Below, piece after piece: positions 16,425-25,004 of a DNA stretch of 64,000 nucleotides (the stretch's first letter is position 1; each line of letters opens with the position of its first letter). This DNA is from Exobacillus caeni (lineage in GTDB: Bacteria; Bacillota; Bacilli; Bacillales; Guptibacillaceae), in the NCBI RefSeq assembly GCF_005747095.1, contig NZ_SWLG01000004.1, forward strand, positions 186,001-250,000, written 5' to 3'. The notes below the pieces were generated by a model, which ran no database searches, had not been told where the DNA came from, and saw nothing but the letters and a program-made list of their open reading frames with translations. The translations under genes were made by a program, and so were the position numbers.

Positions 16425-17048
16425 ATGAAAAGAACGTTACTGATTTTTTTATGTTTAGGCGTTTTATCGCTGGTTGGCTGTAGTTCCGGCAAGGAAGGAG
16501 TTGCCGAGATTTCACCTGCAAAGTTATCAAAAGAAGATGAAATCCTGTTGAATGCGGCGGTGGGCAGCAATTATTTTATCGGGAAAATTTCCTTGCATAC
16601 AGATAAGAAAATGTGGATTAAAAGCTGGGTGGAAGTAATGGAAAAAGGACAGAAAACCCAAAAACAGCTGACTAAGGTCGATGAATTAAAAGACAAAGAT
16701 TCCCGACTGTTGTTTGTTAATACTGCGTATATGAACGATAACAAAGAGTTGGCTATCAGCGTAATAACTGACACCGACTATACACGTGGCTCTACCACAA
16801 TGGAAAATATTGAAAATCCAGCGATAAGCGGATTTGATAAACTTGAAGAACCTCTGGTTTTAGAAGAAGGAAAGGCTACCACACTTGCGATGATCGCTGA
16901 AAACAGCGGCAATGAAATGAGAACGTTATCTGTGTTGGGAGTAGATGATGACCCTTCTTATCTTGAGGATATTAAAAAGTATGATCGTGTTACATTATAT
17001 AAGATCATGGTTTCGACTAAAAATCCTGAAGCAGGTCCCGGAGAATGA
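16425..17048 (+). CDS. Lipoprotein of unknown function
   Basis: A 207-residue exported lipoprotein: signal peptide MKRTLLIFLCLGVLSLVGC with lipobox LVGC, so it would be anchored to the outer face of the membrane. The rest is a soluble domain without a motif I recognise (KMWIKSWVEVMEKGQK..). An ATG with GACGGGGTG upstream. It overlaps the next gene by 4 bp (ATGA), forming an operon with a membrane protein. Confidence 0.82.
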   Translation: MKRTLLIFLCLGVLSLVGCSSGKEGVAEISPAKLSKEDEILLNAAVGSNYFIGKISLHTDKKMWIKSWVEVMEKGQKTQKQLTKVDELKDKDSRLLFVNTAYMNDNKELAISVITDTDYTRGSTTMENIENPAISGFDKLEEPLVLEEGKATTLAMIAENSGNEMRTLSVLGVDDDPSYLEDIKKYDRVTLYKIMVSTKNPEAGPGE

Positions 17049-17692
17049 GAAGGCCATTTTTAACTAAAACACGAATACTTGTCATATATGGAATCTTAGT
17101 AACTTTTTCTATAAAATATCCAAATGATCAGGTTATACTGGCAGAAATGATGGAGAGGGCGGGAGTTCCTGCATGGTCAGAGAATGGTGAGGGAATCCAT
17201 TATGCAGGAATAATTTTGTTCTTCCTGCTAATTTTCACACTATATTTTATTAATCATTTTTTTGGAGTGAAAGCGGCACTGTTGGCGTTTTTTGCGCCAA
17301 TATTTTTAACCGGGTTAATTTTAATATCTTTTCAAGCAGCCTTTGCTAACGGTATTTATGCGGTTGCTTATAACAACGGTTCGAGCAGTTGCATCTATGA
17401 TACTGAAAACAATATCTTAACAGGAAGCTGTTCATTCTCCATTACAAATTATAGTGATGAAGAGATTCAATTTACTGCTCAGCTACACAATGGTTATCAG
17501 GATGAGATCTACAGTTTAGTAATGGAAGCATTTTCTTCAAAGAATTTGGGCATCAAACCCCATGAAACGAGAGAATATACTGTTCCGCTAAAATATAGGA
17601 TTCCAAAAGACTCTTCCTTTAGGCAAATTAAAGGTAGGTTAAACGGAATCCCTTTATTACTACGTGAGGGCGTTTATGAAAGAAGGCTTTAA
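17045..17692 (+). CDS. Membrane protein of unknown function
   Basis: A 215-residue protein with about three N-terminal membrane helices (residues 9-25, 57-77, 83-105) and a C-terminal extracytoplasmic domain of some 110 residues containing two cysteines (SSCIYDTENNILTGSCSF) that could form a disulfide. Its ATG overlaps the stop of the preceding lipoprotein gene (ATGA), so the two probably act together at the cell surface. No known family recognised. Confidence 0.8.
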   Translation: MRRPFLTKTRILVIYGILVTFSIKYPNDQVILAEMMERAGVPAWSENGEGIHYAGIILFFLLIFTLYFINHFFGVKAALLAFFAPIFLTGLILISFQAAFANGIYAVAYNNGSSSCIYDTENNILTGSCSFSITNYSDEEIQFTAQLHNGYQDEIYSLVMEAFSSKNLGIKPHETREYTVPLKYRIPKDSSFRQIKGRLNGIPLLLREGVYERRL

Positions 17693-17704
17693 CAGGCACG
17701 GATA

Positions 17705-17742
17705 GGAACCTAACCTAGTTAATTAGATTAGGTTCTTTTTTT
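17705..17742 (+). terminator. Terminator
   Basis: GAACCTAA / TTAGGTTC stem with a seven-T run, ending the lipoprotein-membrane protein operon. Confidence 0.82.
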
Positions 17743-17838
17743 ACACTAAATTGTAAGGGCTTTCATTTTGGTATTTTTCTGAATAATGTTAAAATATAGA
17801 AAATAACACATTGGCAATACAGCGCTGGGGAGGACTTC

Positions 17839-18255
17839 ATGAAGAAGCAAGTGACAGGAATGCTAATTCTTGTATTTCTACTGATTTCGACAACTGGTTG
17901 TATACAGGTAGAGATGGCAGCGAAAGAAGCAGGTAACTATTTTTTTACCGGTGAAAGTGAACATTGGCACGCCATATATACCGTCTCAGACATAAAAGGG
18001 AACTATTATGATTCTATTTATTTGCAATATACAGGGGACGGCAAGGTGAGCGATGCCACATATCATTTGAAAGGAAAATTCGTTACGGCGAGCAACCGAA
18101 TTACACTTGATGGTGAAAAAAACAGCTACCAGGATTCTTCAAGGTGGCAAGAAAAGGTGAAAAGCTTTGAACCGTCCCATAAAGAGAAACTTGAATTAAC
18201 AATGAAATGGAACGGAGAAGAAGAAAACATCGTGCTATCTCTTGAACAGGATTGA
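17839..18255 (+). CDS. Small lipoprotein
   Basis: A 138-residue lipoprotein with signal peptide MKKQVTGMLILVFLLISTTGC (lipobox TTGC) and a beta-rich domain. Features such as WHAIYTVSDIKGNYYDSIYL and LELTMKWNGEEENIVL suggest a sandwich fold seen in many small Bacillus lipoproteins. GGGGAGG precedes the ATG. Function unknown. Confidence 0.8.
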   Translation: MKKQVTGMLILVFLLISTTGCIQVEMAAKEAGNYFFTGESEHWHAIYTVSDIKGNYYDSIYLQYTGDGKVSDATYHLKGKFVTASNRITLDGEKNSYQDSSRWQEKVKSFEPSHKEKLELTMKWNGEEENIVLSLEQD

Positions 18256-18389
18256 TTGATGTAGATTGCCCTGCTGTTTTACCTTATAGGAAAGGATGAT
18301 GCACGATGTCGTGGAAAAGTTTAAGTATTTAAATCAAGTGCAACTATGCCTCTTTCTTCACCTAAGGTTTGACGATCAGCGAGTTTTCT

Positions 18390-19100
18390 TTAGTCTTTCC
18401 CAAGGCTAAACCCTTCAAAAAGGCGTCCGCCATACTGGTCGAGAATTTGATCTGTGAAAGCAATCAGTTCCCGTTTTTCCCTGGATAGATAAAAGCTATC
18501 AAAAGCTAAAACAAAACGATCGGCTAGCTCCTGGTCATAATTTCTTAATGCCCGGACGATCCATTTCCCCTGCCCGATCCATTGCCTGTTTGTCCTCAGG
18601 ATAAATTCATGGAGGTTATACGCAAGGTTATTAACGATAAACAAATCCTCGGCCGGTTCTCTAGAGCCTTCCAGATCATCCAATAAATCAGTGATGCTAT
18701 AACGGGCGAGTGCGGTTTGTTCTGCAGTCCATGGTTCTGGTCCTTCTAAGAGCATTTTCTTTGCATCTTCTTTTAATTGATCCGCAAGCTTTGTTATATC
18801 TTTTAGTACGATTCCTTCTAAGAGCATCTTTGGCATGGATGGCCTGCCGCGTTTACAATCGGATTCCATAAAGTCATAAATTGATTTTCTGTTATGTATA
18901 AAGGCTTCGATCGGCCATCCGTTTTCGAAAAACGATTCGCGATAAGCTTTATTTAGCGTCTCATCAAGAATGATGATGTCAAGATCAGATGTAGGCGTTT
19001 CTTCCCCTCTCAGGATACTTCCGCCAAGAATAGCGAGCGAACTAGTAGGAAAGTAGTGTGAGATGAAGGTTTTTGCTGCTTCTTTTGCAATTGGTCTCAT
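18390..19100 (-). CDS. Nucleotidyltransferase-fold protein
   Basis: A 236-residue protein of the DNA polymerase beta-type nucleotidyltransferase superfamily. LAILGGSILRGEETPTSDLDIIIL gives the GG(S)x9-13DxD active-site pattern that holds two metal ions. The C-terminal half is helical, as in aminoglycoside or minimal nucleotidyltransferases. An ATG 10 bases after AGGAGG is used; a TTG three codons earlier is too near the ribosome site. The substrate is unknown; antibiotic adenylylation is possible but not shown. Confidence 0.82.
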   Translation of the reverse strand: MRPIAKEAAKTFISHYFPTSSLAILGGSILRGEETPTSDLDIIILDETLNKAYRESFFENGWPIEAFIHNRKSIYDFMESDCKRGRPSMPKMLLEGIVLKDITKLADQLKEDAKKMLLEGPEPWTAEQTALARYSITDLLDDLEGSREPAEDLFIVNNLAYNLHEFILRTNRQWIGQGKWIVRALRNYDQELADRFVLAFDSFYLSREKRELIAFTDQILDQYGGRLFEGFSLGKD

Positions 19101-19233
19101 AATATGCAAACCTCCTTTCTGTTCATTTCGATTCAGATAAAAAAAATCCCTGCATTACCAGAGCCTTTGTTCGGAAAACTTCTTTATGGTAAGTTTAAAT
19201 TGCTTAAAAAGTAATTAATTGGAGGATAAAGGG

Positions 19234-19551
19234 ATGAATAGAAAGGTTTTGTACACGATAGCGGGTTTTGTGGCAGGAATTGCCCTGATCTATTATAGTG
19301 GAACAGTGACATACTTACATAAGAAAGAAATACATCATGGTGAAGTGATAGAAAAAGCCCACAATGAAGATGGTTACTTTGTTATTGTGGAATCGAAGAA
19401 TCATGATGAACCAGTTGAATTAAAAGTGAAAGAGCAATCGACCTGGAATCTTGTTAGAAAAGAAACTCCTTATCACATAAAGTATACCTGGTTTGGAGGA
19501 AAGAGCCCGGAAATAGATGAGATTGAAGCAGAAGAGGAAAAGGGAGAATAA
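19234..19551 (+). CDS. Small membrane-anchored protein
   Basis: A 105-residue protein with one N-terminal membrane helix (about 6-25) and an extracytoplasmic domain of about 75 residues (GEVIEKAHNEDGYFVIVESKN...), probably a small OB-like beta domain. The ATG follows GGAGG at good spacing. The next lipoprotein gene begins 2 bp after its stop, so they form an operon. Function unknown. Confidence 0.78.
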   Translation: MNRKVLYTIAGFVAGIALIYYSGTVTYLHKKEIHHGEVIEKAHNEDGYFVIVESKNHDEPVELKVKEQSTWNLVRKETPYHIKYTWFGGKSPEIDEIEAEEEKGE

Positions 19552-19553
19552 GC

Positions 19554-20132
19554 ATGGGAAGGCCCTTGTTCATTTTAATTTGTTTGCTGATATTGGGTGG
19601 GTGTGCCCTGGATCAGGGAAACACAGATTCCGACCCTGAGCGGATGCCTGCAACATTCCAAGAGGCTCTGTTGGAAGCGCGAATTAACAAAGAGAATGTT
19701 ATTTACGAACATAGAGATAAAAATGCTGGTTATGTTCTTTACAAAAAGGATGAGGAGATAGGGATCAGCCATTTCCGTAACACAGACCAGGGATGGTCTT
19801 CAACCGGAAGCAGTTCAGGAAGTGTTACTGATGACAAACCATTATCTTTTATAGGTTCAACATGGTTACTAGGACAGAATGCTCCAGAAGCAAACGGAAC
19901 TTATCAAACAGTTTTTTATGGGGAAGTCTTAGACCATGATATTGGAAAGGTCAATGTTTCGTTCGGCGAGGCTTTAGAAGAAGCTCAAATTCTAACCCAT
20001 CGCCAAAAGCGCTATTGGCTGATAAGCAAAAAAGGGGATGCTTCTAAGAATAAAGTAATCGTAGAAGCTTATTCGAATAGCGGAAAGAAAATTTTCATTT
20101 CAGAAAGTGATGATAACTCATCGTCCGATTGA
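19554..20132 (+). CDS. Lipoprotein of unknown function
   Basis: A 192-residue lipoprotein with signal peptide and lipobox LGGC (residues 15-18). The body has an EALLEARI...VIYEHRDKNAGYVLYKKDEEIGISHF region that may bind a ligand, but no known domain is evident. AGGGAGAA, within the previous gene, provides its ribosome site. Encoded together with the small membrane-anchored protein at 19234. Confidence 0.8.
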   Translation: MGRPLFILICLLILGGCALDQGNTDSDPERMPATFQEALLEARINKENVIYEHRDKNAGYVLYKKDEEIGISHFRNTDQGWSSTGSSSGSVTDDKPLSFIGSTWLLGQNAPEANGTYQTVFYGEVLDHDIGKVNVSFGEALEEAQILTHRQKRYWLISKKGDASKNKVIVEAYSNSGKKIFISESDDNSSSD

Positions 20133-20187
20133 GAAGTGTGCATTACAAAAATACCGGGTAAAAATTACTAAAAAAATGGATGGAATT

Positions 20188-20217
20188 GCAACCTGTCCAC
20201 AAGCCTTACCGTCTTAA
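20188..20217 (+). promoter_or_regulatory. ECF-like promoter of a micro-peptide gene
   Basis: TGCAACC and CGTCTTAATA with 17 bases between AAC and CGTC. The TGCAACC matches the ECF promoters at 7927 and 14008, though the spacing is one base longer and the T-run after AACC is interrupted. Confidence 0.45.
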
Positions 20218-20235
20218 TATATGGGAGGGAACAAG

Positions 20236-20313
20236 GTGCGTTTTTTAAAATGGTTTCTCTATGGAGTTTTGATAGCAATTCCCCTGATTGTGTTCTGGAT
20301 CATTTTTATTTGA
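20236..20313 (+). CDS. 25-residue membrane micro-peptide
   Basis: Peptide beginning MRFLKWFLYGVLIAIPL and consisting almost wholly of one hydrophobic helix with a short basic N-terminus. The start is GTG with GGGAGGG 6-7 bases upstream. It has an independent transcription unit: an ECF-like promoter upstream and a strong terminator 17 bp after the stop. Small helices of this sort commonly modulate membrane enzymes or sensors. The target is unknown. Confidence 0.6.
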   Translation: MRFLKWFLYGVLIAIPLIVFWIIFI

Positions 20314-20330
20314 AAACGCTCTATTAAAGT

Positions 20331-20366
20331 GACCAACCAGCTTAATCGGTTGGTCTTTTTATTTTT
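20331..20366 (+). terminator. Terminator of the micro-peptide gene
   Basis: Perfect GACCAACC / GGTTGGTC stem followed by TTTTTATTTTT. Confidence 0.88.
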
Positions 20367-20485
20367 CTTGGATTGAAAAAACGGGACAAAAGTTTTATTC
20401 ATTATTTTATGATTATAGGGTAAATGGATGATAGATAGAGCATTTTGACACGCAGATATTGTTGTAAACTGAAGGAGGAAAGAGG

Positions 20486-21061
20486 ATGAAGCCAATGGAA
20501 GATATATTTAGCGAATTACTAGAGCTTGATACCGACCGGATGCTGCTGAGGGAAATAAACAAGGAAGATGCAGTGGACATTTTTGCATATGCCTCGGACT
20601 ATGACGTTGCAAAAGAAACAATGTGGAAACAACACGAAACGATTGAGGACAGCTACGACTACATAGAGCATGTAAAGAAATCTTTTGAAGAAAGGAAATC
20701 AATTACATGGGGGATTGTCCATAAGGAAGATCATAAGTTAATCGGAGCCTGCGGTTTTGGCGTTTTAAATGAAAGTGATCATATGGGTGAAATCGGTTAT
20801 GTCCTATCGAAGGTATACTGGGGTGAGGGATATGCTCCAGAAGCTGTCGAAGCGATGATCAAGTATGGCTTTGAAGAAATGGGACTTAACCGTATTCAGG
20901 CAAGGTGCAGCAAAACGAACCCTTCTTCCGAGCGTGTGATGCAAAAAGTTGGGATGGAATATGAAGGGACGTTAAGGCAAAACAAGTACGTTAATGGACA
21001 ATATATTGATAAAAAGATGTATAGTATCTTACGGGAAGATTGGAATAGTATTCAGCTTTAG
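20486..21061 (+). CDS. GNAT N-acetyltransferase, RimJ/RimL type
   Basis: A 191-residue acetyltransferase. LDTDRMLLREINKEDAVDIF at the N-terminus, GEIGYVLSKVYWGEGYAPEAV (acetyl-CoA loop) and the C-terminal MQKVGMEYEGTLRQNKYVNGQY are all typical of RimJ/RimL-like proteins. GAAGGAGG lies upstream of the ATG. Substrate unknown. It differs from the acetyltransferase at 908-1474 at the N-terminus but belongs to the same subfamily. Confidence 0.9.
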   Translation: MKPMEDIFSELLELDTDRMLLREINKEDAVDIFAYASDYDVAKETMWKQHETIEDSYDYIEHVKKSFEERKSITWGIVHKEDHKLIGACGFGVLNESDHMGEIGYVLSKVYWGEGYAPEAVEAMIKYGFEEMGLNRIQARCSKTNPSSERVMQKVGMEYEGTLRQNKYVNGQYIDKKMYSILREDWNSIQL

Positions 21062-21307
21062 AAGGAAATGATGCAGGAGAACGATGGCATCACCAATTCC
21101 AGTTAAAATGGTATGGTGTCCTTGTCAGAATTTCAGCATGCTGTCGAGGTAGAAGTTCCCGGAAATATCAATGTTTTCTTTTCTTATTCTGGGCTTGCAG
21201 CAGTCGCAGAGTCCGTCTATGTGGGTACTCTTCAGCAGGGTTTTCATACACGAACAAAGCCGATTTACAAAGGGTTTTTAAAAATAAACTGTAAAAGGAG
21301 CTAGCAG

Positions 21308-21829
21308 ATGGGAGATAAAAGGAAAGTTTATCTTGAAGAGCATAATCCAGAATGGAAGAACAAGTATCTAGAGGAGGAGGAAAAGATAAAAGGGATTTTT
21401 GGCGGCCAGCTGGAGAATTCCTATCATATCGGCAGTACATCGATCTCTGGAATCAAGGCGAAGCCAGTGATTGACATCCTGCTTGAAGTGAAAGATATTC
21501 ATGAAGTTGACCGGCTGAACAACGCAATGGAACAACTGGGATATGAAGCTATGGGAGAGCATGGCATTGAAGGAAGGCGATTTTTCCGTAAAGGAGGCAA
21601 CAATCGAACGCATCATATCCATGTGTTTGAAAAGGGAAACTCGGAAATAAAGCGCCATGTTAATTTTAGGGATTATATGAGGGCCCATCCGGAAGAAGCA
21701 CGAAAGTATGAAAGCTTAAAAGCAGAGCTTGCCCAAAAATATTGTGATGATATGGAAAAGTATGCGGAGTCGAAGAGCGAATTTATTAGGGAAATGGATC
21801 GCAAAGCCGAGCTGTGGCTGTTTCATTGA
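21308..21829 (+). CDS. GrpB family protein
   Basis: A 173-residue member of the GrpB/UPF0157 family, related to the nucleotidyltransferase superfamily. The signature HIGSTSISGIKAKPVIDILL (GS motif then DxL) is present at about residues 37-56, and RTHHIHVFEKGN and LRDYLRAHPE-like segments follow. AAAGGAG precedes the ATG. The family is sometimes linked with glutamate-dependent or CoA-related processes, but its biochemical role is not established. Confidence 0.88.
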   Translation: MGDKRKVYLEEHNPEWKNKYLEEEEKIKGIFGGQLENSYHIGSTSISGIKAKPVIDILLEVKDIHEVDRLNNAMEQLGYEAMGEHGIEGRRFFRKGGNNRTHHIHVFEKGNSEIKRHVNFRDYMRAHPEEARKYESLKAELAQKYCDDMEKYAESKSEFIREMDRKAELWLFH

Positions 21830-21973
21830 TTCCTTGTGGAAGTCTATTTAAAAAAGTAACTGAATTCGATAATTGTGTTACAAAGGTTTTACAATATGCT
21901 ACAAACGATGTACGAATCATATACAAAGGGGTACGCTTGAATTAACTTATATTCTGGAAGGCAGGTTATCCCT

Positions 21974-22171
21974 TTGGAAAATAATAGAGAAACCAGGGAA
22001 AAATTAGCGGTTGATAAATGTTTAAAACATCTTGAAGTGATTGAGGCTGACAATAAAGTGAAGCAATTGGTATACATGTATATGACCAACCTTTATCGTG
22101 AAGCATATTCTGAAGGATATGAAGATGGACATGCATCGAATGTGAAAGAGAATAAATTAGCCGTAAAATAA
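21974..22171 (+). CDS. Small helical protein of unknown function
   Basis: A 65-residue, mainly alpha-helical soluble protein (MENNRETREKLAVDKC...) ending in YREAYSEGYEDGHASNVKEN. The proposed start is TTG; GGAAGG lies upstream at a slightly long distance, which makes the start uncertain. A convincing terminator follows the stop, supporting a real gene. No domain recognised. Confidence 0.6.
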   Translation: MENNRETREKLAVDKCLKHLEVIEADNKVKQLVYMYMTNLYREAYSEGYEDGHASNVKENKLAVK

Positions 22172-22177
22172 TAAAGT

Positions 22178-22214
22178 AAGCGATCAGTTGTGTTTGCAGC
22201 AGGTCGCTTTTTGC
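22178..22214 (+). terminator. Terminator
   Basis: AAGCGATC / GGTCGCTT stem followed by TTTTT. Confidence 0.75.
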
Positions 22215-22267
22215 ATACAAGAGCTGGCTAAAAGAACCGGTTGAATTCAAATTTATCCATTTTTTGT

Positions 22268-22295
22268 TTGAAATTTTTCTAGACTTGGCTATAAT
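22268..22295 (+). promoter_or_regulatory. Sigma-A promoter of the argS leader
   Basis: TTGAAA, 16-bp spacer, TATAAT. Confidence 0.8.
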
Positions 22296-22311
22296 AGGAT
22301 TAACTTAATGA

Positions 22312-22557
22312 TGTAACGTCAATGAGAAAGAGAGTAGTTATTTAGGAAGCTCCAGCGAGTCAGGGGCGGTGGGAGCCTGATGCGGATAAAATAACGAACC
22401 GTACTTTCTCGATGCAAATCTGAACAACAGCTTAGTAGGATTTGCCGGAAGTGCGCCGTTATGCATGTAAGCTGGTTCTGCTGTGCAGAACAAGAAGAGT
22501 GGTACCGCGGGAATATTCTCTCGTCTCTTTATAAAAAGAGGCGGGAGTTTTTTGTTT
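22312..22557 (+). promoter_or_regulatory. T-box riboswitch, arginine specific, upstream of argS
   Basis: Leader RNA sensing uncharged tRNA-Arg. Features seen: stem I with GCGAGTCAGG and GGCGGTGGGAGCC; specifier loop AACGAACCGTAC with CGU (Arg) at 22400-22402; T-box core AGAGTGGTACCGCGG at 22496-22510; and an intrinsic terminator (13-bp stem CTC.CGTCTCTTT / AAAGAGGCG.GAG, then TTTTTT) at 22518-22557. The gene starts 38 bp after the terminator. Confidence 0.95.
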
Positions 22558-22594
22558 GTATATATTCTATGGAACGAAAAAGGGAGGAAATAAC

Positions 22595-24283
22595 ATGGAC
22601 TATAAAAAACAGTTTGCAGAAAATCTGGAAAAAGCTTTGAATGGAGCACTTGATGCAAAGAAAATAGAGTCAATGATCGAAAAGCCGAAGCATGCTGATC
22701 ATGGTGACCTTGCATTTCCATGCTTTGAGCTAGCGAAAATCCAGAGAAAGGCTCCAAATCAAATTGCAAAAGAAACTGCCGAAGCAATTGAAAGCAACTT
22801 GTTTGAAAAAGTTGAACCAGTTGCAGCGTATGTGAATGTGTTTTTAAATAAACAAATGGTTTCGTCTGAAGTGATTAAAACGGTGATGGAAAGTGGACAG
22901 GACTATGGGAACCTGAATGTCGGAAAAGGCGGTGCCGTAACGATCGATATGTCTTCGCCTAATATCGCGAAGCCTTTTTCGATGGGGCACCTTCGTTCCA
23001 CTGTAATCGGAAATGCACTTGCATTGATCCTGGAGAAAACCGGATATCGACCTGTGAGAATCAATCACCTTGGAGATTGGGGCACGCAGTTCGGAAAGTT
23101 GATCGTTGCGTATAAAAAGTGGGGCGATGAAGCAGCCGTTAGAGAAAATACGATTAAAGAATTGCTTTCATTATATATTAAATTCCATGAAGAGGCTGAA
23201 AAAGATCCAGCTCTGGAAGAGGAGGGAAGACTGTGGTTTAAGCGCCTGGAAGATGGCAATGCGGAAGCAGTTACACTCTGGGAATGGTTCAGGGAAGAAT
23301 CGTTACAGGAATTTAACCGCATCTATGAACTGCTTGGGATAACGTTCGATTCCGATCACGGTGAAGCTTTTTATAACGATAAAATGGATCGTGTCATTGA
23401 CCTATTAAATGAAAAAAGCCTGTTGACAGAATCAGAGGGAGCTCAGGTGGTAGAACTCGAGGATGAAACGCTTCCTCCATGCTTGATCCGTAAATCGGAC
23501 GGAGCTACCCTTTACGCTACTCGTGATCTAGCAGCGGCGCTTTACCGCCAGGACACGTATGAATTTGTGAAAGCACTTTATGTTGTTGGAAATGAGCAGA
23601 GCCTCCATTTTAAGCAAATATTTGAAGTGCTGAAGAAGATGGGTTATGACTGGGCAGATGAAATGCATCACATTCCATTCGGCATGATGCTGAAGGATGG
23701 CAAGAAAATGTCAACCCGAAAAGGAAAAGTCGTACTGCTTGAGGAAGTGCTAAACGAAGCGATCGAGCTTGCAGAGCGCAACATTGAAGAAAAGAATCCA
23801 TTGCTTGAAAACAAAGAGCATATCGCGAAGGAAGTTGGGGTTGGCGCTGTCATTTTCCACGATTTGAAAAACGATCGGAAAAACGATATCGAGTTTTCGT
23901 TAGAAGATATGCTTCGAGTCGAAGGGGAAACAGGACCTTATGTGCAATATACAAATGCAAGAGCATGCTCACTATTAAGAAAAGGAAACTATGAACCGGC
24001 TGATGCGTCAGTTGAAATCGTCGATGAAGAAGCATGGCCTGTTGTAACAGAGCTGATGGAGTTTCCTGACGCCGTCCGTCGCGCCCTTCTCAATTACGAT
24101 CCGTCTCAGGTAGCGAAATACATTGTGGACCTGGCTCAGGCATTCAACAAATATTATGGAGCTGTACGTATTCTGGAAAATGAAGAACAGAAGTATGCAC
24201 GTTTATCGCTCGTACAATCTGTTTCTGTGGTATTGACAGAAGGGCTTCGCCTGCTTGGCATCGACGCTCCGAAAGAGATGTAA
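22595..24283 (+). CDS. argS: Arginyl-tRNA synthetase
   Basis: Class I aminoacyl-tRNA synthetase, 562 residues, charging tRNA-Arg. An Arg-S N-terminal domain is followed by the HIGH-type motif SSPNIAKPFSMGHLRSTVIG (about residues 120-139) and a KMSTR-type loop (GKKMSTRKGKVV), as in Bacillus-type enzymes that retain the second motif. The C-terminal DALR anticodon-binding domain contains YVQYTNARACSLL. The ATG follows GGGAGGAAATAAC; an upstream in-frame ATG lies within the terminator T-run and is rejected. It is controlled by the T-box leader, and the following 2H protein gene starts 3 bp after its stop. Confidence 0.97.
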   Translation: MDYKKQFAENLEKALNGALDAKKIESMIEKPKHADHGDLAFPCFELAKIQRKAPNQIAKETAEAIESNLFEKVEPVAAYVNVFLNKQMVSSEVIKTVMESGQDYGNLNVGKGGAVTIDMSSPNIAKPFSMGHLRSTVIGNALALILEKTGYRPVRINHLGDWGTQFGKLIVAYKKWGDEAAVRENTIKELLSLYIKFHEEAEKDPALEEEGRLWFKRLEDGNAEAVTLWEWFREESLQEFNRIYELLGITFDSDHGEAFYNDKMDRVIDLLNEKSLLTESEGAQVVELEDETLPPCLIRKSDGATLYATRDLAAALYRQDTYEFVKALYVVGNEQSLHFKQIFEVLKKMGYDWADEMHHIPFGMMLKDGKKMSTRKGKVVLLEEVLNEAIELAERNIEEKNPLLENKEHIAKEVGVGAVIFHDLKNDRKNDIEFSLEDMLRVEGETGPYVQYTNARACSLLRKGNYEPADASVEIVDEEAWPVVTELMEFPDAVRRALLNYDPSQVAKYIVDLAQAFNKYYGAVRILENEEQKYARLSLVQSVSVVLTEGLRLLGIDAPKEM

Positions 24284-24286
24284 CGG

Positions 24287-24805
24287 ATGCCGGTACGTAC
24301 CGTTTGTCTTTTTCCCGATTTTAAGAACAGAGAACGAATCGATGAGCTGCGTGAAAAATATGATCCTTTATTCGGAAAAATCCCGCCTCATATTACACTT
24401 GTTTTTCCATTTGAAAGTGAATGGACAGCAGCAGAAGTGGAAAACCATGTGAAGCAAAAACTAAAGCATATCAAGCCATTTACAGTCCGGTTAAGAGGCA
24501 TTTCAGGTTCCGAAGGAGAGTATTTGTTTCTCAATGTAAAAAAAGGAAACGATGAGATCATCGCTATGCACGATGCCCTGTATACCGGGATGTTGCAGGA
24601 GGACTTAAACAGGCAGCTTTCCTACCACCCGCATTTAACCGTTGGCCGCTTTAACAATGAGAACGAACTTATGGGGGCATTGGAGGAAACAGAAGATTTT
24701 CTTCACTTTTTTGAAGCAGAAATCAGTTGTGTCCTTGTAGAAAGGATAGGTCCGAACGAGAAATCGATAGTCGAAAGTTGTATTTCTTTAAAAGAGGAAA
24801 AATAG
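24287..24805 (+). CDS. 2H phosphoesterase / 2'-5' RNA ligase-like protein
   Basis: A 172-residue two-histidine phosphoesterase-fold protein. The two catalytic HxT/S motifs are PPHITLVFPF (about residue 35) and HPHLTVGRF (about residue 109). Such proteins act on 2'-5' phosphodiester or cyclic phosphate bonds in RNA or nucleotides, and YjcG is a Bacillus relative. Placement 3 bp behind argS suggests co-expression under the arginine T-box, hinting at a link to tRNA metabolism; this is inference. Confidence 0.87.
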   Translation: MPVRTVCLFPDFKNRERIDELREKYDPLFGKIPPHITLVFPFESEWTAAEVENHVKQKLKHIKPFTVRLRGISGSEGEYLFLNVKKGNDEIIAMHDALYTGMLQEDLNRQLSYHPHLTVGRFNNENELMGALEETEDFLHFFEAEISCVLVERIGPNEKSIVESCISLKEEK

Positions 24806-24821
24806 AATACGGGAAGAAAGT

Positions 24822-24855
24822 AGTGTGTGTCGGTGTAGGCACACACTTTTTTGTT
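24822..24855 (+). terminator. Terminator of the argS operon
   Basis: Stem AGTGTGTG / CACACACT followed by TTTTTTG. Confidence 0.88.
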
Positions 24856-24943
24856 TGTGGATAGTTTTTTGCATCTAGAATAGAGGAGCATTGTGGTACC
24901 CTGGCAACAACGAAAGAAATAACTGGAAATTTTTTATAAAAAG

Positions 24944-24972
24944 TGAAATGTTTAACTTTCTGAAACGTCTAA
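24944..24972 (+). promoter_or_regulatory. ECF-like autoregulatory promoter
   Basis: TGAAAT, 16 bases, CGTCTAA, 36 bp upstream of the second ECF sigma gene. The -35 differs from the TGCAAC of the first sigma's promoters, so the two sigmas probably have separate regulons. Confidence 0.55.
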
Positions 24973-25004
24973 TACCATAGGAAAAGGATTTTGGAGGGGG
25001 TCTA

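Noticed and set aside
21113-21304. 63-residue ORF between the acetyltransferase and grpB genes
   Set aside because: No ribosome site near the start and no recognisable features. It might be a remnant but cannot be supported.
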